From Candidatus Loosdrechtia aerotolerans (GTDB taxonomy: Bacteria > Planctomycetota > Brocadiia > Brocadiales > Brocadiaceae), in NCBI GenBank assembly GCA_021646405.1, contig SOER01000008.1, positions 36,287 through 100,286 of the forward strand: a DNA stretch of 64,000 nucleotides. Direction: 5' to 3'. The translations under genes and the position numbers were made by a program. The notes under the pieces were generated by a model. The model had not been told where the DNA came from, did no database searches, and saw nothing but the letters and a program-made list of their open reading frames with translations. Positions 36,878-45,435 of this stretch are shown one piece after another; position 1 is the stretch's first letter; the number at the start of each line of letters is the position of its first letter.

Positions 36878-38023
36878 CTATCGTTTCAGAAGATAATAGA
36901 GTCTGCCATAGCAGTTTAAATTCCCTGCGTCAAACATTGCCTGGTCTCCAATGCCAAAATATACATCACCCCTTGCGGGTGTCTGAATCGCACTGCCTGT
37001 ATCCTGATCCAAAACGAAGAACGATTTCCCGGTCCCTCTTCTTTTCCAAAATTGCCAGGGTTTTGGCTTTCTTGTTTCTATAACGGCAAAGGCTATTCCA
37101 CCCGCCGGAAAGACTGATTTATCCGTTGCGATACTTCTCATTGGTGTAACAGGAACTCCTATAGAGCCGTGAGGAACCGCATAGTTTACTACCTTAAAAA
37201 AGATGTAGCGGTCATTTCTCATAAGATACGAGTCTAACTCTCCGGAATGCTGATCAAAATAACGGATGAGGTTCGAAAGGGTCAGGTTTTCTTCTGGAAT
37301 TTTTCTATCGATAACCAGAAGACGCCCTATACTCGTATATGGATGGCCGGAATCAGCTGCGTATCCAACAAAAATCTTTTCTCCCGATGGAAGCCTGATC
37401 TGACCTGATCCCTGTACCTGGATAAGATACGCATCGAGTTTTGATTTGAGATAAACAATTTCATTCCCTCTCAGGAGATTCCGTTCTTCAATTTCACGTC
37501 GTGTATAGTAAGGTTTTTTGAAATCTGCAGGTTTTTTATACAATGGATAACGAAATTCTGCCGTAGGGGTAAGACTTCCATCATAAATAGGTGTTCCATA
37601 GCCGGTAAAGTGCACATGGCCGTCGTATTGATTTCCAATTGCCTGAAAGACCCTGAAATTTTTGATAATAAACTCGTTAAGTTCTTCAGCACTACGGCAA
37701 CGAACAAAACCCTCCCGAAAGGATAGTAAGGTTTCTTCCAGATCCTGATGGGAGAATCCTGCCATATAAAAACCATATTGATTTGATTTCACTTTTTTAA
37801 AATAATCCAGGCTATTATCTATTGAGGTTAAAAGGGAATGCTTATTGTAGTCATCCCTGAAATGGGGGAGTAATTTTGGGTCGGTAATCTCTACTAAAGT
37901 ATCTCCGGGTTCCCGGGGTGTTAGGAGTGACCTTTTCTTAAATGCAGCACATCCTGATCCCAGGATAGAGAACAAGAATATGAATACGAGTAAATTCTTT
38001 GCAATATTCTTTTTGGTTTTCAT
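36878..38023 (-). CDS. mltA: Membrane-bound lytic murein transglycosylase A
   Basis: A 381-aa outer-membrane lipoprotein. I prefer the ATG at 38023 (AAAGGAAA about eight bases upstream) over 38077; it gives a signal sequence with lipobox LGSGC. The MltA barrel is seen in the middle (GYGTPIYDGSLTPTAEFRYP, KSKLDAYLIQVQGSGQI, VGYAADSGHPYTSIG), and the C-terminal 3D domain has MRSIATDKSVFPAGGIAF with the conserved Asp residues (VLDQDTGSAIQ, PARGDVYFG). It cleaves peptidoglycan with formation of 1,6-anhydromuramyl ends. It shows that the organism makes peptidoglycan. Transcribed alone. Confidence 0.95.
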   Translation of the reverse strand: MKTKKNIAKNLLVFIFLFSILGSGCAAFKKRSLLTPREPGDTLVEITDPKLLPHFRDDYNKHSLLTSIDNSLDYFKKVKSNQYGFYMAGFSHQDLEETLLSFREGFVRCRSAEELNEFIIKNFRVFQAIGNQYDGHVHFTGYGTPIYDGSLTPTAEFRYPLYKKPADFKKPYYTRREIEERNLLRGNEIVYLKSKLDAYLIQVQGSGQIRLPSGEKIFVGYAADSGHPYTSIGRLLVIDRKIPEENLTLSNLIRYFDQHSGELDSYLMRNDRYIFFKVVNYAVPHGSIGVPVTPMRSIATDKSVFPAGGIAFAVIETRKPKPWQFWKRRGTGKSFFVLDQDTGSAIQTPARGDVYFGIGDQAMFDAGNLNCYGRLYYLLKR

Positions 38024-38339
38024 AGAGATGTTTCCTTTGATTTTATACACAGCTGTTTTACTACACGGTAAAAACATTTGTTTTGCAGAACAGGCAGTAT
38101 TTTATATTTCTCACACCGGAGAATCAAAGAAAAAAAATATTCAGAAATAGTAGTATTGAGGTGAAGTGTCGTGTCTCTGGTTTTTACTAAAATTATTTTA
38201 ATTGACAAATATCAAATATCTAAAGTAGAATTGCATCGTTTAAGAAAACGTGTTCTTTTTATTGTGTAAATAAATCCGATTACAGGTTTTCTCCCGCTAC
38301 CGTCAAACCAATAAACGATCTTCATACAAGAGAGTATGG

Positions 38340-38525
38340 TTGTTATTTTCGGGATATGGTGAGGAAAAGGGAATCCATAATCTTATTAAATATATTGAGA
38401 TAAGGAGCGGACCCGCCGCTGTAGCTGGGGACGAACATCACAAAGCCACTGCCATACTTTAGTGTGGCGGGAAGGGTGATTAGTAGAATGATCCAGAAGC
38501 CAGAAGACCTGCCTGTAATTGCTTC
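38340..38525 (+). promoter_or_regulatory. Cobalamin riboswitch 1
   Basis: Recognised by GGGAATCC near 38369, GCCGCTGTAGC near 38414, CCACTGCCA near 38446, GGCGGGAAGG, AGAATGATCC and the B12 box AGCCAGAAGACCTGCC (38499-38514), in the right order. It precedes the cobalt transport genes and ends in a terminator hairpin, so adenosylcobalamin should stop transcription of cbiM onward. Confidence 0.95.
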
Positions 38526-38677
38526 ACGTAGTCTTCGAAGGTAAAGAAGGTGAAGGGGAAATAATACTGGGAACCACAGATACCCGGATAAAATTGAGAT
38601 GAATCAATGGTTTGTGTATTTTGTGATCCTTCTATTTTATAGATAGTTTTCGATCTATCAATAGTGATAAAAGTATA

Positions 38678-38716
38678 AAACCCATGTCTTCCATTCGGAG
38701 ATATGGGTTTTTTTGT
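38678..38716 (+). terminator. Riboswitch-controlled terminator before cbiM
   Basis: AACCCATGTCT pairs with AGATATGGGTT, followed by a run of seven T. An upstream hairpin (ATAGAT/ATCTAT near 38640-38660) may be part of the alternative fold. It lies ~160 bases after the aptamer. Confidence 0.85.
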
Positions 38717-38806
38717 TTTCTCCCGGTACTGCTGTACTATTGAATGAATGGCTGATTATACAATCTCTACTTATATGGCTTTTGTATTCAAGGAAATGAT
38801 AACCGT

Positions 38807-39502
38807 ATGCATATAACAGAAGGAATTTTACCGCTTCAATGGGTTTTTACCTGGTTTGGTGTTTCCGCCCCTTTTGTTGGAATTGGGATATACCATATAA
38901 AACGAAAGAAGAAAATGATACCGGGTTATTTACCTTTGGTAGGAATGCTGGGCGCTGCGGTGTTTGTATTCTCATGTTTTCCTATTCCGGTAATCGCCTT
39001 AAACGGAATGGCAACATCACATCCCTGCGGTACAGGTATCAGTGCCCTGTTGTTAGGTCCTTTTGTTAGTGTAGTTATAGCGGCTGTCGCTCTACTCATT
39101 CAGGCGTTATTCCTTGCCCACGGTGGACTGACTACCCTGGGCGGGAATGTATTCTCTATGGGTATCTTAGGTTCTTTCTCGGGTTATTTTATCTTCAAAT
39201 TAGCACAACGGTGTAATGTAAGCCTGTTCTGGTGTGGTTTTCTTGCTGGTGTGGCGTCCGATCTCTTTACCTACCTGGGCACGTCTATTGAATTGGGGTT
39301 GCTGGTAATTGGTAAGGGTGATTCATTTTTTAGAGCCTCTGCGGAAATTTTTGGTGCATTCATGATAACATCGCAAGGGATTCTCTGTATAGTTGAAGGT
39401 ATCGTGGTAGGGTCTGTATTGATCTTTATTTCTAAACGAAGACCAGGAATCTTATCTGGTCTAGGGGTAACGAAGGATGATACACAACGTATTCAGGCGT
39501 AG
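38807..39502 (+). CDS. cbiM: Cobalt ECF transporter substrate-binding subunit CbiM
   Basis: A 231-aa membrane protein that starts MHITEGILP, the N-terminus whose Met and His2 bind Co(II) in CbiM/NikM. At least six hydrophobic helices; the family segments PCGTGISALLLGP and TTLGGNVFSMGI are present. It captures cobalt for cobalamin synthesis with the small subunit, CbiQ and CbiO encoded downstream. It lies under riboswitch 1. Its end overlaps the next gene by 26 bases. NikM is an alternative, but the cobalamin riboswitch and cobD nearby favour cobalt. Confidence 0.95.
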   Translation: MHITEGILPLQWVFTWFGVSAPFVGIGIYHIKRKKKMIPGYLPLVGMLGAAVFVFSCFPIPVIALNGMATSHPCGTGISALLLGPFVSVVIAAVALLIQALFLAHGGLTTLGGNVFSMGILGSFSGYFIFKLAQRCNVSLFWCGFLAGVASDLFTYLGTSIELGLLVIGKGDSFFRASAEIFGAFMITSQGILCIVEGIVVGSVLIFISKRRPGILSGLGVTKDDTQRIQA

Positions 39503-39824
39503 AACATATATCCTCCGCATTGTTTTTATAATAGCACTGTCCTTTTTTTCCGTAGCGTCCGCAAAGGGGCATGGAGATGAGGCTGATACGATACCGCAGA
39601 CAGAGGAAGGGGCCTGGACAGGTGTTGATGTGAGTATTGTGGGTAAATATGCTACGCAGTACGGCCGTCCACCCCGCGACCCATATATTAATACCGATAA
39701 GGGAGACTTGCTTCTATTCGTATTTACTCTCGCCGGGGTTGCTGGCGGATTTGTTATCGGTTTCACCGCACGGAAGCTTTTTTATGAAAATACTACCGGA
39801 AAGTTGACACATAAGAAGAACTGA
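39477..39824 (+). CDS. Small membrane subunit of the cobalt transporter (CbiN-like position)
   Basis: 115 aa: a signal peptide or first TM (residues ~11-30), an extracytoplasmic loop of ~45 residues (GHGDEADTIPQTEEGAW...) and a second TM (~80-100, LLLFVFTLAGVAGGFVIGF), then a basic tail. This topology (two TMs around an outside loop) equals that of CbiN, and the gene lies between cbiM and cbiQ, where cbiN usually is. The sequence itself does not clearly match CbiN, so I give no symbol. The start overlaps cbiM. Confidence 0.75.
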   Translation: MIHNVFRRRTYILRIVFIIALSFFSVASAKGHGDEADTIPQTEEGAWTGVDVSIVGKYATQYGRPPRDPYINTDKGDLLLFVFTLAGVAGGFVIGFTARKLFYENTTGKLTHKKN

Positions 39825-39883
39825 CCGGTACTGATAAAATACTGAACGATTCGGATATCTGAACGGACGAAGCAAACAAGAAC

Positions 39884-40672
39884 ATGGGATTTTTTCATCA
39901 TACTTTTTCTGATACCTATGCACGCCGGGATAACTGGTTAACGACAATTGATATCCGTATAAAGCTGCTCTCTGTTGTTTGTTTTCTTGTCGTAAACTTA
40001 TTGGCGAGGAATATATATACTTCGCTCTTTTTCCTTTTTGCGTCTGTCATCTTCCTGCTTTCTATAAAAATCCCTGTTACGGCAATACTACGGAGCATGG
40101 TTATCCCCATATCGTTTGCGTTATTCATTCTCCTCATAAGGGGTTTGCATGAAGGCGAAAGGGTATTGATTTCTTTCTCAATTATAGGATACGAAGTAGT
40201 CTTAAGAGAAGAAGGACTATGGAGTGGATTTCATATGTGCTGTAAGGTGCTCGGAGGTGTTCTCGTAGTGATTCTCCTCTCTTTTACAACAACAATCAAT
40301 CAATTATGTGCTGGTCTGAAATGGTTCCGTATGCCTGATACCATTATTGAACTCCTGGCATTTATTTACCGTTACATTTTTCTCCTTTTCGATGAAGTAT
40401 CGGCGATGTGGACTGCCCAGAAATCGCGTCTGGGTCATACTACGTGGAAAAAAACAATACGGTCATGTGGTATATTGGGAGGAATGCTTATTATTCGCGC
40501 TTTTGAAAGGGCAGAACGAACCTACGAGGCAATGCGTGCAAGGTGTTATGAGGGTGACGGGATTATAATGAATACCTTGCCTCCCTGGGGAAAGAGAGAG
40601 TATCTTATTGTTGTAGGAATAGTATCTGTTATACCCCTTCTCATGTACTTAGGAACTATTCAGGTATGGTGA
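39884..40672 (+). CDS. cbiQ: Energy-coupling factor transmembrane protein CbiQ
   Basis: A 262-aa T component of the cobalt ECF transporter. Several hydrophobic helices lie in the first two-thirds, followed by the coupling helices with the EcfT-type motifs (ERAERTYEAMRARCYEG near residue 208-225, where Ala-Arg pairs contact the ATPases). It connects CbiM to CbiO. The stop overlaps the start of cbiO by seven bases. Confidence 0.93.
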   Translation: MGFFHHTFSDTYARRDNWLTTIDIRIKLLSVVCFLVVNLLARNIYTSLFFLFASVIFLLSIKIPVTAILRSMVIPISFALFILLIRGLHEGERVLISFSIIGYEVVLREEGLWSGFHMCCKVLGGVLVVILLSFTTTINQLCAGLKWFRMPDTIIELLAFIYRYIFLLFDEVSAMWTAQKSRLGHTTWKKTIRSCGILGGMLIIRAFERAERTYEAMRARCYEGDGIIMNTLPPWGKREYLIVVGIVSVIPLLMYLGTIQVW

Positions 40673-41523
40673 CTGTGCATATAAAAGATATTCAGTATCA
40701 ATATCATGACGGAACGCATGCACTGCATAATGCGTGTCTGGATATTGTTAAGGGGGAACTGCTTGCAATACTTGGCCCAAATGGGTCGGGCAAAACAACA
40801 TTATTAAAACACCTTAATGGCCTGTTTAAACCAATATCAGGAGAAATAGTATTAGACCAAAAACCATTATCTCATTATTCATCAAGAGAGATATTTCAAA
40901 AGGTAGGTATGGTATTTCAAGATCCGAATGATCAGTTGTTTGCTCCAACAGTATGGGAAGATGTAGCCTTTGGACCGATGAATTTAGACCTGTCAAAAAG
41001 TGAAATTATTCACAGGGTTGATGAGGCGCTGGCAATAGTAAATATGGGGAAATACACAGGAAAAACGGTTGATGCCCTGAGTTTTGGACAGAAGAAGCGG
41101 GTCTGTGTTGCCGGGGTACTTGCAATGAGACCAGAAATACTTGTTCTGGATGAGCCTACCTGCGGACTTGATCCTGTGGGTGTGACCTCTCTTATGACAC
41201 TGCTTAAAGAGCTACAGGATAAGTATGGTATCACTATTATTATGGCAACACATAACGTTGACTTGGTACCCCTTTATATGGATAGATTGGCAATTATGTA
41301 TCAGGGGAGTGTGTTGAGAGCAGGAACCCCTGAATACGTTTTCTCCAATATCGATGAAATAAGGAGTGCCTGTTTGGAACTTCCCCAAATTGCCCAGTTG
41401 ATGCAGGTTTTACGGGATAAGGATAATATCCCTATGGATAGCCTGCCTCTTACTGTTGGAGAGGCGAGAGAATTTCTGGTACAGAAGTTCCATAATCAGT
41501 TAACAGCTAACCTGCAGAGGTGA
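40666..41523 (+). CDS. cbiO: Cobalt transporter ATP-binding protein CbiO
   Basis: A 285-aa ABC ATPase. Walker A GPNGSGKT at residues 37-44, Q-loop in VFQDPNDQLFAPTVWEDVAFGP (typical of EcfA/CbiO), signature LSFGQKKR at ~138, Walker B ILVLDEPT at ~160 and switch His in MATHNVDL. It has Phe-Gly in the signature where LSGGQ is usual, as in other CbiO proteins. It drives cobalt uptake at the inner membrane. The end overlaps the GTG that could start the cobD frame. Confidence 0.96.
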   Translation: MVTVHIKDIQYQYHDGTHALHNACLDIVKGELLAILGPNGSGKTTLLKHLNGLFKPISGEIVLDQKPLSHYSSREIFQKVGMVFQDPNDQLFAPTVWEDVAFGPMNLDLSKSEIIHRVDEALAIVNMGKYTGKTVDALSFGQKKRVCVAGVLAMRPEILVLDEPTCGLDPVGVTSLMTLLKELQDKYGITIIMATHNVDLVPLYMDRLAIMYQGSVLRAGTPEYVFSNIDEIRSACLELPQIAQLMQVLRDKDNIPMDSLPLTVGEAREFLVQKFHNQLTANLQR

Positions 41524-41552
41524 TCCGGCGGGTCACTCATGTGAGAGAAATT

Positions 41553-42680
41553 ATGTTTAAAGGTCACGGTGGAAATATAAAGCATATTGTTGATTATCCG
41601 TCTGATAACAACAGTATACGGGGTAGGAATAATGATATCCTGGATTTTAGCGCAAGTATTAATCCTCTCGGCTATCCGAAGAATGTCCGGGAGGCTATAT
41701 GGGAAAATTTTGATGATATAATGCATTATCCTGATATTGATTGCTCTTACCTGAGGCGGTATATTGCGCGTGAAGCGGGGCATTCAGATGACGAGATTAT
41801 CGTGGGAAATGGTTCTACAGAACTCTTCTATCTGATTCCCCGTGCGTTAAGACCGGTGAAGGGGATTATTTTTCAGCCTACCTTTAGCGAATTTGCCGAG
41901 GCGTTGAAATGCAGTCATACGGAAGTAGTTCATAAGATGTTGAGAGAAGAAGACCATTTTCTTTTTCACTATTCCAAAGATTATTTCAACGATGAGGAAA
42001 GAGAGATTGTCTTTCTCTGTAACCCCAACAATCCCACGGGGCAGTTAGTAGAAGGGACCGTTATTCTGAATATGGCGAAGCAGCATCCGCGGGTAACATT
42101 TGTTATCGATGAGGCATTTATGGACTTTGTTCATGAACCCGGGAAATACAGTGTTCTGGGTGAGGCGGGTACGATACATAATATAATTGTCGTCAGATCA
42201 CTCACAAAATTTTATGGTTTTCCCGGTTTAAGGGTTGGATACCTGGTTGCCAGTAAGGATACAGTAAAAAAGATGACAGAATATAAGGAACCATGGTCGG
42301 TAAACGCATTTGCCCAATATGCAGCCAGAGCAGCCCTTGAGGATAAAGAGTTTGCTATGAAAAGCAGAGAATTCATAATGAGAGAGCAGGTATACGTATT
42401 TGATGAGTTGTCCCGTATTTCCGGGTTATTGCCCTACCCGCCCGTGGCTAATTATCTCTTTATCAAAATAAACATAAGCAATATGACATCTTCTTCTTTA
42501 TGCGAACAGTTATTAAGGTGCGGTATCGCCATTCGTGATTGTTCCAATTTTACAGGACTGAACGACAAGTATTTCAGGGTGGCAGTGAGAACACGAGAGG
42601 AAAACAACAAACTCATTATGGCATTGAAGAATGTAGCTGCTCAATTTTTTAAGAGACAAGATTCCAAACCGGAATGTTAA
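41553..42680 (+). CDS. cobD: Threonine-phosphate decarboxylase / histidinol-phosphate aminotransferase-like CobD
   Basis: A 375-aa fold-type I PLP enzyme. The start at ATG 41553 gives MFKGHGGNI, the usual CobD N-terminus; a GTG at 41520 that overlaps cbiO would add 11 residues. Visible parts: DFSASINPLGYP, VGNGSTELFYLIP, CNPNNPTGQL, the Asp of VIDEAFMDF and the PLP Lys219 in SLTKFYGFPGLR. It makes (R)-1-amino-2-propanol phosphate for the cobalamin nucleotide loop. HisC-like proteins share the fold, but the HGGN start and the location in a cobalt operon fit CobD. Confidence 0.92.
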   Translation: MFKGHGGNIKHIVDYPSDNNSIRGRNNDILDFSASINPLGYPKNVREAIWENFDDIMHYPDIDCSYLRRYIAREAGHSDDEIIVGNGSTELFYLIPRALRPVKGIIFQPTFSEFAEALKCSHTEVVHKMLREEDHFLFHYSKDYFNDEEREIVFLCNPNNPTGQLVEGTVILNMAKQHPRVTFVIDEAFMDFVHEPGKYSVLGEAGTIHNIIVVRSLTKFYGFPGLRVGYLVASKDTVKKMTEYKEPWSVNAFAQYAARAALEDKEFAMKSREFIMREQVYVFDELSRISGLLPYPPVANYLFIKINISNMTSSSLCEQLLRCGIAIRDCSNFTGLNDKYFRVAVRTREENNKLIMALKNVAAQFFKRQDSKPEC

Positions 42681-42714
42681 ACAGTAGTTTTTCAGGAATC
42701 CTTTATAGCTCGAT

Positions 42715-43072
42715 AATGTATAGGAATATTCATTTGTTCAGTAGAAGATGCTCTCTTAGCACCATGAAAAGACGAGATTCTTCGCTGCCGCTCAGAATGA
42801 CAAATTTCATTATTGTCATTCTGAACGAAGCGAAGCGGAGTGAAGAATCTTGAAAGGTTTTTACGGTTTAAGACTCAGAGGAGGAGTGAAGCTGGCTGTT
42901 AGGTGTTCTTCATACCCTTCAAGCAGTTGTCTCCCTCATGCCTTTAACCCTGAACCTTCTGACTTTATTCGTGTGCATCCGTGTCCATCCGTGGTTACTC
43001 TGGTTTTTTGTCATTTGAAATTATTTCGTATTTCGATATTCGTATTTCGAATTTAGTTGCGGCCAAAGGCCG
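42715..43072. repeat. Gap with repeat families B and G
   Basis: Bases 42715-42856 copy family B (TATAGGAATATTCATTTG ... GAAGCGAAGCGGAGTG) with an inverted pair TCATTCTGA/TCAGAATGA. Bases 42965-43072 copy family G of 17036-17312, ending in GCGGCCAAAGGCCGCG. The gap separates cobD from cobQ. I see no terminator that clearly ends the cbi transcript. Confidence 0.75.
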
Positions 43073-43109
43073 CGATCGGTTCTAAAACCTGTGGCTCCTA
43101 TTGTTAAAT

Positions 43110-44714
43110 ATGCTCAATAAAAACCTTATGATACAAGGCACAGGGTCTCATGTAGGCAAGAGTATCCTTGTGTGTGCTTTATGTCGTATTTTAAGACAGG
43201 ATGGATATAGCGTTGCACCATTTAAGGCCCAGAATATGTCCTTAAACTCGTTTGTTACGAGAGATGGAAAAGAAATGGGAAGGGCGCAGGTGGTACAGGC
43301 GGAGGCAGCCGGTATCACTCCTGTTGCGGAAATGAATCCCATCCTCCTTAAACCTACAGGAGATGCCGGGTCTCAGGTTGTTGTAATGGGTAAACCAATA
43401 GGAAATATGACTGCTAAGGAGTACTATCAGAAGAAAAATGAGTTCGTTTCAGTTATTCAACATGCCTATGATACGCTGAGAAACCGGTTCGATATTGTTC
43501 TCATCGAAGGGGCGGGTAGCCCTGCTGAAATAAACCTGAAAGACGGTGATATTGTTAATATGGGTATGGCACGGATGGCATCAGCCCCTGTATTGTTAGT
43601 AACCGATATTGACCGGGGTGGTGCCTTTGCATGGATCGTCGGGACGTTAGAATTACTGAGTGCAGACGAGAGGGATCTCGTAAAGGGTATCATTTTCAAT
43701 AAATTCCGCGGTGATAAAGGCATATTAAAGCCCGGGTTAGATATGCTCGGGGAACGTATAAAAAAACCCGTTGCCGGCGTAATTCCCTATATCCACGACC
43801 TTGGTATAGATGATGAAGATTCCGTAACGCTTGAATATGATAGGAATAGCAAGTTTTATCAGATTGAAGACATTCTTAAATCCCTTCCAGATGAAGAAGG
43901 GGTAAAAGAGGGAGGGGGTACATGGAAAGGGAACTCATCAAATGGATTCATAGACATTGCAGTGATTAAATTGCCCCGTATATCGAATTTCACTGATTTT
44001 ACAACATTTGCCCATGAAAAAGGTGTAAGGCTAAGATTTGTAGATAAGGTTCGTGATATTGGTAAGCCAGACCTGCTTATTATCCCGGGTACGAAAAACA
44101 CGATAGAGGATCTGATATCCTTAAAGGAAAGAGGCATTTTCGATGAAATTGTACGGTTATCAAGAGATAGAATACTGATAATGGGTATTTGCGGGGGATA
44201 CCAGATGTTAGGGTGTCAGATTAACGACCCGTATCATATAGAATCATCAAAGAGCAGTATTCAGGGCCTGGGTTTATTAAACACAATTACTACCTTTGCC
44301 AGGGAAAAACAAACGTATCAAGTAAGGATTCAGATACTTGAACATATGGGTTTGTTCCATATGGACGGAGAACTTACCGGATATGAAATCCATATGGGAG
44401 AGACAATTTACCATGGTCATAATGCCTTCAAGCCTTTCGGTAAGATTATTGAACGGGCGGGTAAAGCGGTAGACATCATGGACGGATGTGTATCTGACAA
44501 TGGCAATGTTCTGGGTACGTATATCCATGGCATCTTTGATAACGATGAATTTCGATCAAAACTTATTCATTATTTAGAAATGAAAAAAGGATTAAGAACA
44601 TCGGCAGGGTATAGAGATTTTAAAAATATAAAAGAGCAAAAATATGATGAATTGGCCGGCATTGTTCGAAGAAATATACATATGGATATGATTTATGAAA
44701 TACTACAGGTATAG
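43110..44714 (+). CDS. cobQ: Cobyric acid synthase CobQ/CbiP
   Basis: A 534-aa glutamine-dependent amidotransferase that amidates four carboxyl groups of adenosylcobyrinic acid diamide. The N-terminal dethiobiotin-synthetase-like ATP domain has GTGSHVGKS (P-loop) and KAQNMSLNSFVT; VTDIDRGGAFAWIVGTL follows. The C-terminal GATase domain has the nucleophile Cys361 (MGICGGYQMLG) and His473 (GTYIHGIFDN). ATG 43110 is chosen; a TTG at 43101 is also in frame, and the ribosome site is weak in both cases. It is about the usual length for CobQ. It probably belongs to the cobalamin regulon of riboswitch 1. Confidence 0.96.
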   Translation: MLNKNLMIQGTGSHVGKSILVCALCRILRQDGYSVAPFKAQNMSLNSFVTRDGKEMGRAQVVQAEAAGITPVAEMNPILLKPTGDAGSQVVVMGKPIGNMTAKEYYQKKNEFVSVIQHAYDTLRNRFDIVLIEGAGSPAEINLKDGDIVNMGMARMASAPVLLVTDIDRGGAFAWIVGTLELLSADERDLVKGIIFNKFRGDKGILKPGLDMLGERIKKPVAGVIPYIHDLGIDDEDSVTLEYDRNSKFYQIEDILKSLPDEEGVKEGGGTWKGNSSNGFIDIAVIKLPRISNFTDFTTFAHEKGVRLRFVDKVRDIGKPDLLIIPGTKNTIEDLISLKERGIFDEIVRLSRDRILIMGICGGYQMLGCQINDPYHIESSKSSIQGLGLLNTITTFAREKQTYQVRIQILEHMGLFHMDGELTGYEIHMGETIYHGHNAFKPFGKIIERAGKAVDIMDGCVSDNGNVLGTYIHGIFDNDEFRSKLIHYLEMKKGLRTSAGYRDFKNIKEQKYDELAGIVRRNIHMDMIYEILQV

Positions 44715-44877
44715 CAAAATGATAATTCTGAAAGGTTAGCTATGGAGCGTTAAATTCTAATAGAGAGATATATGCTTACAGGTGTTCCGTGTATTATCGG
44801 AACAAAAAGGGAATCCCGGTTCTAATTTGAGAACAGAGCATACGGACCTATTTCACTTCTTATCTGTATTATGAGTG

Positions 44878-45025
44878 AAATGTATGGTTTTCATGTTAGA
44901 AAAAAGGGAACGGTACCGCCGCTGTATTCGGTGACGAACGTTGCAATGGCCACTCTCGTTCTGCGAGGGGAAGGCGCAACCAGTAGGATGATCCGCAAGT
45001 CAGAAGACCTGCCTGTAATGCCTGG
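44878..45025 (+). promoter_or_regulatory. Cobalamin riboswitch 2 (first of a tandem pair)
   Basis: In order: GGTTTTCATG, AAAGGGAACGG, CCGCCGCTGTATTCGG, GGCCACT, GGGGAAGGCGC, AGTAGGATGATCCGC and the B12 box AAGTCAGAAGACCTGCC (44998-45014). It is followed by an intrinsic terminator at 45077-45115, so it should act by transcription termination. No gene lies between it and riboswitch 3. Confidence 0.95.
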
Positions 45026-45076
45026 CTGAAAAACTTCTTCGTCATAAAGGAGGTGAGGCGTTGCTGTCTACACGGT

Positions 45077-45115
45077 AAACCCGTTTTTTCCTGTGCGAAG
45101 AAACGGGTTTTTTTA
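45077..45115 (+). terminator. Terminator of riboswitch 2
   Basis: AAACCCGTTT pairs with AAACGGGTTT around a ~14-base loop, and seven T follow. It is placed ~60 bases after the B12 box. Confidence 0.9.
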
Positions 45116-45211
45116 TTTTACCGGAATGCATTTATGCTTATTTTTCGGTTAAACACGCTCTTTCGTACTATCCGATAGTCTTGTCTGTGTCTATCAATGA
45201 TTAATTTTATT

Positions 45212-45395
45212 GGGTTTGAATACAAGGGAATCCGTAGAAACGGAGCTGCCCCGCAACTGTAACCGGTGACGAAATCTGCATTATGCCACTGTTCCTCTGT
45301 TTACTGCAGCCTTTGCAGTGGAGAAATCGTTATTTGTATGGAATGGGAAGGCGCAGAGAGTAGATAGACCCGGGAGCCAGGAGACCTGTTCAAAC
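45212..45395 (+). promoter_or_regulatory. Cobalamin riboswitch 3 (second of a tandem pair)
   Basis: GGGAATCCG, GAGCTGCCCCGCAACTGTAA, CCACTG, GGGAAGGCGC, AGTAGATAGACC and B12 box AGCCAGGAGACCTG (45376-45389). It ends less than 50 bases before the receptor start, without a following terminator, so control is probably at ribosome binding. Classic location for btuB genes. Confidence 0.95.
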
Positions 45396-45435
45396 GTGTG
45401 TTATGAATTCTTATTTTCGAGGGGAAAAGAGGGGA

